Program-made: the position numbers and the translations under genes
DNA from: Candidatus Gastranaerophilales bacterium
Lineage (GTDB): Bacteria > Cyanobacteriota > Vampirovibrionia > Gastranaerophilales > Gastranaerophilaceae
Assembly (NCBI GenBank): GCA_900768915.1
Contig: CAAGEQ010000019.1
Span: 1 to 64,000 of the forward strand
Direction: 5' to 3'
DNA: 64,000 nucleotides
Shown here: positions 18,401 to 25,211 of the stretch, in pieces
Position numbering within the stretch: the first letter of the stretch is position 1
How the letters are laid out: each line of letters begins with the position of its first letter
The notes under the pieces: generated by a model
Databases searched by the model: none
What the model saw: only the letters and a program-made list of their open reading frames with translations
Told to the model about the DNA's origin: nothing

Positions 18401-21400
18401 TCAAATTCTAGTACATTAAATGACATGAATATAACTAATGGAAAAAGATTCTTTCAATTCAGTAATGGAGATACAAGAGAATACCATATAAAAGAATCAC
18501 TAGATGCCACAAATGCTGGGGAATTCAATATCATTGGTAATAACAAAAATATTATTTCTGGTATATTAGATGGTACGACTAATCAAAAAGGAAGTTTCTT
18601 CAATATCGCAGATGGAACAGATGTTAAACTAAATATAAAAAATGTAACAATACAAGATGCCGAAAAAACAGGTAATGGCTCTGTAATAGATAACAATAGT
18701 TCTGATGCAAAAATTACAATAACTGATTCTATAATAAAAAATAACACATCAACAGGAAATGGTGGTGCTATATATAACAAAGGAACTGTAATAGTTACAA
18801 ATACAACTTTTACAGATAATGCCTCTACAGAAAAAGGTGGTGCAATATACACTGATGGTAACTTAACACTAGAGAATACAACATTTGATACAGCGACAGA
18901 AAATGCAAAAAACGATATTTATGTAGCTGGAGGTAATGTAATTCTTAATGGAAAAAACCAAATAAATAGTAGTATTAGTGGTGATATAAATGCAACAATC
19001 ACAAATAATGGAATATTAAATATAACATCAGATAATTCAAATTATAAAGGTTCATTTATTCAATCAAATGGTTCAACTACTGTTACAGATAAATTTTTCG
19101 GAGGTACATCAACAATTAACAATGGTAGTTTAAATTGGCAGACTGATAGTACTGCAAATTTAACTATGAATGGTGGACAATTAATTATCGGAAAAGATGA
19201 AAATTCAGTAAGCAAACTAACATTAACCGATGGTTCAATTGCAAATAATGCACAAGTTTATATATATAATAAAACATCGTTAGATATAGATGGTGCAAAT
19301 GTTTCGCTTAATGAAAATGATCTATGGAAAGGTGCAATTAACCTTAAAAATGGTGAACTTAATATTACCAACATTATTGGTAATAATAAACTACTAGCAA
19401 CTGGCGGAACATTAAATATAAAATCTGGAGACTTACTAATTTCAAGTGATAGTTCTATTTCAGAAAATGTTTCAACAAATATTACTTCAGGGACATTAAA
19501 AATAAATGGTGGTAATGTTGCAATAGGCAATACTAGTACATGGGCAGAAACAGGAACAATAAAACTAGAAAGTGGAGATTTAAACTTTAAAGATTTTAAT
19601 ACTAGTCCTAATAATGGAACATTAATTGCTAATAATGGAAACTTAATACTAGAAAATAGTTCTATAAAACTAGGAAATAATAGTTTGATAAAAGGTAATA
19701 CCGTTATTAATCTTGACATAAATAGCACACTTAATATTGAAGGTGGAAAAGTTGAAATAAATAACAACGATGATTGGAAAGGTACAATAAATCTTGGTTC
19801 AAATAATAATGGTGGTGAATTGTATTACAATACAAACTATAGTGGAACGTTGGTTGCAACTTCTGGTAAATTATATTTGTTAGATGGTTCTACTTTAAAT
19901 ATTGAATCACCTAGCAACATTCAATCAGATGTTATTATCAATATTTCAAAAGATGCATTAGTAAACATAAAAAGTGGGGCATTACTTGAATTAGATAAAA
20001 ATGACACTTGGAAAGGAACTATTACAGTAAGTCCTAGTGGTAAATTATATACCAACAATGTTGATAACACAAAAACTGGTGGAATTATACAAGTAAACAA
20101 TGGTTCAACTGCTGTATTTGATAAGAAGTCAAACATTTTAATTGCTGGTAATAGTAAAATTTATGGTGGAGATGTTTCTATTCTTAATGATTCATCTGTT
20201 CATTTAACCAAAGATGTAACTATGAATGCTGATAAATTAACAATGAAAGATAATTCATTATTAAATTCATTAAACAAGTCTATTGATACAAATACAGTAA
20301 CAAATGTTGATATTACAAATACAAATAACTTTGCAATTGATTTAAGTCCAAGAACTAAAATTGGCGATAAATATGTTATTGAAAATTTAACTGGTAACGG
20401 AGCAATAAATGTTTCAAGATTCAATTTCGTAGGACTAGCACCAATTGACAGAAATATTGATTTTAAAGTATTTGATGCAACAAATTCTACTGATAGCATA
20501 GATTATGCAGCAACAAATCAAAAAATCTTCACCCCTATTGGTAACTATAAATTAAAAGCAATGGGCGATGGGATATATAGAGCAAGTCTAGCAGACTACA
20601 ATCCACAAGTTTACAGAGGACAAGTAGCAACTCTTGCTGCATATAACAATCAACTTATAGTAAATGATTTTTTAACAAACCGATTTATTCTACAAAGTGA
20701 ACAATTAATTGAAAATACAAAAAATGCAAATAAAACATCAGCAGTTTCACCTATCCTAGCACCATATCAAAATACAATTGATGACGGTAGTGTTTGGATG
20801 AGAACTTATGCATCATTTGAAAGATTATCAATGACACACGGCTTAAATGTAGGTAATAACACTTATGGCACAATCGTTGGTGTTGATATGCCAGCAAAAT
20901 TACTTAATAAAGGTTGGAAATTCATACCTACAGTATTTTTAGGATATAACGGTGGAAACCAATACTTTAACAAAGTTGATATGTACCAAAACGGTGTTCA
21001 AGGTGGTTTAATGGCAACATTTATGAAACACCAATTTATATCATCTATTATGGCTTATGGTGGTGGATACTTTAATGAAATGAATGTTGCAGGTAATACT
21101 GATAGAACTGGTAACTGGTTTGCAGGTGCTGCGGCTAAAATAGCCTATAATTTAAAAGCAACAAAATATTTCACGATTCAACCAAATGTATTTGTTTCAT
21201 ACAATATATTTGGCAAACAACATTGGCACACTGATTATGGTGTTATGAGTATGAACTCTGGATTATTAAATGGAATAAACGTTGCCCCTGGAGTAAACTT
21301 TATATATGGTCGTGGAACTTGGAGTATATATACAACTGTTCAATATATGTATAATATCAATGACCACATTGGTGGATATGCTGGAAACGTAAATTTACCA

Positions 21401-21568
21401 AGTATTTCAATGCGTCACGGATATATTCAATATGGATTTGGAGCAACAAAATTGTGGAAAGACAGATTAAATTCATATCTTCAAATCACATTTAGAAACG
21501 GTGGACGTACTGGTGTCGGATTCCAACTTGGTTTGAGATATATGTTTGAAATGAAGAAACATAAATAG
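15458..21568 (+). CDS. Giant Pmp-like autotransporter (type Va secretion)
   Basis: 2036 residues. ATG 15458 is chosen because AAGGTGG lies eight bases upstream; a GTG at 15446 would lie inside that site. Residues 1-27 are a signal peptide ending AIAE. The passenger is a beta-helix with two blocks of chlamydial Pmp-type repeats (GGAI and FxxN, e.g. GGGAIYY, GGAIFNEG, FTDNSA) at about 60-480 and 1080-1160, separated by Asn/Thr/Gly-rich spacer repeats. An autotransporter beta-barrel fills about the last 290 residues (from VWMRTYASFERLSM). The barrel ends like the fragment at 1-177. Such proteins act as adhesins or surface antigens; the target is unknown. No protease catalytic site was seen. Confidence 0.88.
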   Translation: MKISLKSFILNTIVLGSLLIQPVAAIAETEITNYAELKGAITQGATNDIKINGDITDFSNSIDLTQAGTILNLNGNHSTITASGTEYTLFNVQAQTSLNIKDTIINTANSNLNGGVINNNSGTINITGSTFKNNVVNGSINGGGVIYSSASGNDTLVIKDSIFTDNSATISSPNWNNGGGAIYYNSGSLTIDNGTFKKNTTNARGGAIYILRENAKISNSDFSENSANAGGAIALVTKNSSAVIKNVSMTKNSANQGGAIFNEGILKIETVDNGETIFSNNIATDKGGAIFSSISDTTAKLIINNTTFTENKANTTSANWDQGGGAIYYKSGIMTIDNSTFKENSTNARGGAIFIYGNNATITNSTFTGNSATGTGVGGAIALVTSEHSAATIKNSEMKNNTAYRGGAIFNEGNLTIVADGEDVTFSNNTASDKGGAIYNQVGISTLEAKNGGNITFSDNNASSGSDIYMGSHTNRHSTLNIKGDGTITFNGSIAGENGTINKSGNGTLVLNGDNTGYKGTFTQEKLADSSENPITTVGNGAKFFAGTNNINSGILNWNTENDIDNNATLIINGASLIVGDNATLTIQGGSSIDNANAITSNGNLILKKNMTIKSIDGTGNITADASTLTFNNSSNLSDNLKFTSNNNATVNINGITDSTNTDKIISKISSGTNNGLTINISDTTSNTDILVDGTNISSLKFSNTTNYNGKTTGTGNITNSGTLNITGNQSNFNGTYTQNSNMASTTINTSANLFSGEKNINNGFFIINEGNIDYTNIKLGNATFSQTITDTALAELNTSVLEFKGEGHAGFTNGNINLSKIDNGKNNWLVFNNSNVKLNETNYQGETIYNLHSNSTLDLMEKDENNYKIQNYEFDNLITDDTTKLNFNIKIIRDESGNYLTTDTLKINTGYGVFNLNEVYITGEENGQIGEYLTKTNVMQGNSEFVNGSNTTIVGATTSWQYKLNQTNDNKSIKLEIIDYSNSSTLNDMNITNGKRFFQFSNGDTREYHIKESLDATNAGEFNIIGNNKNIISGILDGTTNQKGSFFNIADGTDVKLNIKNVTIQDAEKTGNGSVIDNNSSDAKITITDSIIKNNTSTGNGGAIYNKGTVIVTNTTFTDNASTEKGGAIYTDGNLTLENTTFDTATENAKNDIYVAGGNVILNGKNQINSSISGDINATITNNGILNITSDNSNYKGSFIQSNGSTTVTDKFFGGTSTINNGSLNWQTDSTANLTMNGGQLIIGKDENSVSKLTLTDGSIANNAQVYIYNKTSLDIDGANVSLNENDLWKGAINLKNGELNITNIIGNNKLLATGGTLNIKSGDLLISSDSSISENVSTNITSGTLKINGGNVAIGNTSTWAETGTIKLESGDLNFKDFNTSPNNGTLIANNGNLILENSSIKLGNNSLIKGNTVINLDINSTLNIEGGKVEINNNDDWKGTINLGSNNNGGELYYNTNYSGTLVATSGKLYLLDGSTLNIESPSNIQSDVIINISKDALVNIKSGALLELDKNDTWKGTITVSPSGKLYTNNVDNTKTGGIIQVNNGSTAVFDKKSNILIAGNSKIYGGDVSILNDSSVHLTKDVTMNADKLTMKDNSLLNSLNKSIDTNTVTNVDITNTNNFAIDLSPRTKIGDKYVIENLTGNGAINVSRFNFVGLAPIDRNIDFKVFDATNSTDSIDYAATNQKIFTPIGNYKLKAMGDGIYRASLADYNPQVYRGQVATLAAYNNQLIVNDFLTNRFILQSEQLIENTKNANKTSAVSPILAPYQNTIDDGSVWMRTYASFERLSMTHGLNVGNNTYGTIVGVDMPAKLLNKGWKFIPTVFLGYNGGNQYFNKVDMYQNGVQGGLMATFMKHQFISSIMAYGGGYFNEMNVAGNTDRTGNWFAGAAAKIAYNLKATKYFTIQPNVFVSYNIFGKQHWHTDYGVMSMNSGLLNGINVAPGVNFIYGRGTWSIYTTVQYMYNINDHIGGYAGNVNLPSISMRHGYIQYGFGATKLWKDRLNSYLQITFRNGGRTGVGFQLGLRYMFEMKKHK

Positions 21569-21577
21569 AATCGATAG

Positions 21578-21612
21578 ATACCGATAAGTGACCATAACTT
21601 ATCGGTATTTTT
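21578..21612 (+). terminator. Rho-independent terminator of the autotransporter gene
   Basis: A perfect 12-bp stem (ATACCGATAAGT with ACTTATCGGTAT) around a seven-base loop begins ten bases after the stop codon and runs into TTTTT. Confidence 0.88.
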
Positions 21613-21669
21613 AATTATATATTTTTGTCACCGAATTACTTGACATATACAAGAATGACACAAATTCAA

Positions 21670-22040
21670 CAGTCGTACTGAATTTATTTCAGTATCTATT
21701 TGTAAAGAGATTCCGAAACAAGTTCGGAATGACAATTAAATAAAAAACAGTCATCCTGAATTCATTTCAGCATCTATTTGCAAAGAGATTCCGAAACAAG
21801 TTCGGAATGACACAAATCCAACAGTCGTGCTGAATTTATTTCAGTATCTATTTGTAAAGAGTTTCAGAAACAAGTTCGGAATGACAATTAAATAAAAAAC
21901 AGTCATCCTGAATTCATTTCTGTATCTATTTGTAAAGAGATTCCGAAACAAGTTCGGAATGACAATTAAATAAAAAACAGTCATCCTGAATTTATTTCAG
22001 CATCTATTTGTAAAGAGATTCTGAAACAAGTTCAAAAAGA
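21670..22040. repeat. Five tandem copies of a 78-bp palindromic repeat
   Basis: Copies start at about 21670, 21748, 21822, 21900 and 21978, a 78-base period with one 74-base unit. Each unit has a CTGAA/TTCAG half, a spacer TATTTGTAAAGAG, and an ATTCCGAA/TTCGGAAT half. The ends GTCATCCTGAA and TTCGGAATGAC are imperfect inverted copies, so the whole unit is itself palindromic. The last copy is eroded. The array lies between convergent genes (autotransporter and the 22087 gene). No ORF is present. Confidence 0.92.
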
Positions 22041-22086
22041 TTTTATACTGGATTGCCACAAATCTCTAACGAATTAGCACTCACAA

Positions 22087-24882
22087 TCAGGCGAACATCT
22101 TGAACGTCTTATCAATATTATCACTCACAATCTTTTGAACAGACTCCATTTCAGTATTGATTGCTTCTTGTTCAGTTTCTAATTTTTGCATTTGAGCATC
22201 AATCTTAGCTTCTTTGTTAGAAATTAAAGCTTTGTCAGATTCATATTTTGAAAGTGCTTGATTTTGTGCATTGTCATCATTAACTTCAAAGATTTTAGTT
22301 ACACTAGTTGCTAACTTAGAAGTATAATTATAACCTGTTTCATCAGCTTTTTCTTTAGCAACAGTTACAAAGAAATCATTGTTTTGCAATTTGTTGTTCA
22401 AATATTTTGATGCTGTATTTTTGTGAGTTCCAGTTGAAGTATGTTCATCAACTTTCCAACCATTTTCTGCAATTCTTTGGAATAATGCATCATAGTAATC
22501 CATCAATTTTGTATCAGCACCACCATAAACATTTTTCAAATCTTCTTCAAGATCTTTAATATATGCCATTGCATCATCAACGGCTTGTGCTAAAGAAGAA
22601 CGGTAACCTTTATTTTCTTTTACATTATCATCAACTTTAATATCATATTTAGAATCATTACCACGATTCTTCAATTCAACTTTGTCTTGTCCATCAGCTA
22701 AAAGTTGGTCTTGAGCACTTACTGAAACTGCTTGTTCACCAAGATCAAAACTCAAAACTTCATTTCTATTTGAAGAAATTGAACCATTTCTTACATAAGT
22801 ATCTAAAGCGTTTTTATCAATGAAATAATACAATGTATTTTTATTTTTATTTGTTGTATTATCATATTCAGTTTTAATTAAAGTACCATAAACTTTTTTC
22901 TTACCAATATCATCAGATATTTTAATTTCTTTATGTCCACTTGCATAATATGTTAAAGTTTCTGTATTTCCATTATCTTTAGTTTTATAACATTTTCCAG
23001 TTGCTGCCTCAATATCTGTGGCTTCACGAACACCAATATCCTTACTTGAATCAAACACAAAACCATCATTTTTATTAGTAGTTTTTTCAATTTCAGTTCT
23101 TGTTAAAGTATAGATTTCATTACCATTATCATCTGTACCTTTATCTTTAACTTGCGTATAATCTTTTGAACCATATGAAATTTTTTCTTGTTTTAAAGTT
23201 CCTGTACCATCCATGTTTGCATACAAAGTTTCATAATCAGAAGTTGCAGTTGTTTGATCCACATTTTGTTTTGGATGTGTAGCATAGTGATTATAATAAG
23301 TTATAAAGGTATTATACATAGATTGTAAATCCACAACGGCTCTAATTCTAGCACCATGGAATGTTGCTGGAAAATGATAATGGAAATTTTGATGATTAAT
23401 AGAAACACCATTTAAACCACCATCTTTTGAAGCCTCATTTTGTGCAGCTTCTGTAGCTTTACCACCACGTTGTTCGCAACTATCTGTATCTTTAATAGTC
23501 CAAGTATCTCTAAATCTTTGAACTGTAGCAGTCTTAGCCTTTTGCAATGCTGCACTATCTAATGGTTCATTAGTTAATTGTTGATAACCTAACAATTTAA
23601 TAAATTTATCACAAATAGTTTCTAATGGAGCTTTAATTTTATTATAAACTTCATTATGACCTATATAATATTCTCTATTACCTTCATATACAGTATAATA
23701 TCTATCCCAGCCATCTCCTTTAGTTTGTCCTAAATTACCATCTTCCATCCATTTAAAGAACTCTTTATACTCGTCTGTTTCTGCTGTACCACATTCTGCT
23801 TTATAATAATTTTTCAAAGCATTTTGTAACATATCATCAAATTTATAACTATATGATATACCATTCTTAGAAACACCAATTGTGTATGAACCATCTGTAA
23901 CAGTATCATCATAAGAATTTTGATATTTATCAAAGAAGCCAGAACTAGCAGATGTACTATCTTTTTCAGTATAAGTACCGGCATTATCTTTTTCAACTAC
24001 CTTACTAAAATCAACATGACTCATTGCACCACTATTTGTTGTTTGAGAAATAGTTGTTGAACCATCTACACCATTTACATCATTTTTAAATGAATAACTA
24101 CCATCTTTATCATTATATGTTTGAGTTTCTTTACCTGTATTAGAATAAGTACCTGCATTAGATAATTCATGTTTTGACAATACGAATGCATCATAAGCTT
24201 CTAAGTTTGCTTGAGCAATATAATAATCACCCCAAGCAGAACCTACAGGATAAATTCCATCTTTTTGAGCAGATGCTGAACCATATAATGCTGTTAATAA
24301 ATTAACTTGCTTATTATAATCTTCTTGATCTATCAAGCCCATTTTTAAGAAAATATCATATCTCAAGCAATTATCAAAAGAGAAATCTTTTGTTGTATCA
24401 GGAATATAATATGCATTATCTTGTGCTTTAGCACCGTGAACAATACCATTTGCATCTGTATAAGATGCTTGGTTAGCATATTGTACTTTACCTTTATCAT
24501 CTACACCTGAATAACTAGAAATCATTTTAGCAATATCAGTGTAACTTAATTTGATATTACCATTTTTACCTGTTAAACCTAAATCATCGTCGTTTAAAAT
24601 AACTTCACCAGAAACTGCATCTGAAACAATATATGGTACTGTAAAGTTTGCATCATTAGGTTTCATCATTAAATCATAACTTAAATTATTGTATGTAGCA
24701 CCAGCATCATTAGACCATTTCAAAGATTTTTGGTTTAATGCTTCTGTATAGTGTTGTGAAACTTTATTCATATCACGAGAAAGAGACATCTTTCTGTTTG
24801 ATAAAGACATCAATTGTCTGCCAACATCGTTTTTACGACTTTGCAATGATAAAAATCTAACTTGTGAAGCTGACATTCCCAT
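22087..24882 (-). CDS. Large MGMS-family protein, paralogue of the 25212 gene
   Basis: 931 residues, no signal peptide, no membrane segment. The N-terminus (MGMSASQVRFLSLQSRKNDV) is nearly identical to that of the divergent neighbour at 25212, and the C-terminal 150 residues (MDYYDALFQRIAENGW ... QKLETEQEAIN ... IDKTFKMFA) are also very close. The middle 600 residues differ and are rich in Asn, Asp, Lys, Thr and Tyr. The last 60 residues form a predicted coiled coil. AAAGGAAC about ten bases upstream is the ribosome site, within the leader that starts TAGGGAAAAG. A sigma-28-like promoter lies at 24957-24984. An exported surface protein of flagellin-like layout is the best guess; no known domain was recognised. 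Confidence 0.75.
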   Translation of the reverse strand: MGMSASQVRFLSLQSRKNDVGRQLMSLSNRKMSLSRDMNKVSQHYTEALNQKSLKWSNDAGATYNNLSYDLMMKPNDANFTVPYIVSDAVSGEVILNDDDLGLTGKNGNIKLSYTDIAKMISSYSGVDDKGKVQYANQASYTDANGIVHGAKAQDNAYYIPDTTKDFSFDNCLRYDIFLKMGLIDQEDYNKQVNLLTALYGSASAQKDGIYPVGSAWGDYYIAQANLEAYDAFVLSKHELSNAGTYSNTGKETQTYNDKDGSYSFKNDVNGVDGSTTISQTTNSGAMSHVDFSKVVEKDNAGTYTEKDSTSASSGFFDKYQNSYDDTVTDGSYTIGVSKNGISYSYKFDDMLQNALKNYYKAECGTAETDEYKEFFKWMEDGNLGQTKGDGWDRYYTVYEGNREYYIGHNEVYNKIKAPLETICDKFIKLLGYQQLTNEPLDSAALQKAKTATVQRFRDTWTIKDTDSCEQRGGKATEAAQNEASKDGGLNGVSINHQNFHYHFPATFHGARIRAVVDLQSMYNTFITYYNHYATHPKQNVDQTTATSDYETLYANMDGTGTLKQEKISYGSKDYTQVKDKGTDDNGNEIYTLTRTEIEKTTNKNDGFVFDSSKDIGVREATDIEAATGKCYKTKDNGNTETLTYYASGHKEIKISDDIGKKKVYGTLIKTEYDNTTNKNKNTLYYFIDKNALDTYVRNGSISSNRNEVLSFDLGEQAVSVSAQDQLLADGQDKVELKNRGNDSKYDIKVDDNVKENKGYRSSLAQAVDDAMAYIKDLEEDLKNVYGGADTKLMDYYDALFQRIAENGWKVDEHTSTGTHKNTASKYLNNKLQNNDFFVTVAKEKADETGYNYTSKLATSVTKIFEVNDDNAQNQALSKYESDKALISNKEAKIDAQMQKLETEQEAINTEMESVQKIVSDNIDKTFKMFA

Positions 24883-24956
24883 TTTTCGTGATGTTCCTTT
24901 TTCTTTTCCCTAACTGCTATAACATTTTGAGTTTTCACTCTTGTTATACAATTACA

Positions 24957-24984
24957 TTTACGGCTCAATCACATATAATCTTTA
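24957..24984 (-). promoter_or_regulatory. Sigma-28 (FliA/SigD)-type promoter of the 22087-24882 gene
   Basis: On the minus strand TAAAG starts at 24984, and GCCGTAAA occupies 24964-24957, with 16 bases between TAAA and GCCG. Box sequence and spacing are the same as for the two paralogues. The leader to the ATG would be about 70 bases. Confidence 0.65.
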
Positions 24985-25139
24985 ATGTTTAACCTCTTTT
25001 CGTTACAAAAGTTTACAATTAATTATAACTTTGTGAAAATCTAAAAAACAACTGTTCAAAAAACAAAAATTTTTCAAAATAATTTTTGAAATAATTTGTT
25101 AAGTTATGTAACAAAACTCTTAAAAATCGTCATAATTAC

Positions 25140-25167
25140 TAAAGTTTTAGGCAAAATATGCCGTAAA
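25140..25167 (+). promoter_or_regulatory. Sigma-28 (FliA/SigD)-type promoter of the 25212 gene
   Basis: TAAAGTTT at 25140-25147 is a full match to the extended FliA -35 element, and GCCGTAAA at 25160-25167 matches seven of eight bases of GCCGATAA. The gap from TAAA to GCCG is 16 bases, one more than the E. coli consensus and identical in all three genes. Confidence 0.75.
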
Positions 25168-25211
25168 ACGAATTGTAACAGTATAGGAAATAGGGAAAAG
25201 GAACGTCGACA

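Noticed and set aside
21670..22040. CRISPR array
   Set aside because: Units are contiguous near-identical 78-mers with internal palindromes; there are no unique spacers of constant size and no cas genes.
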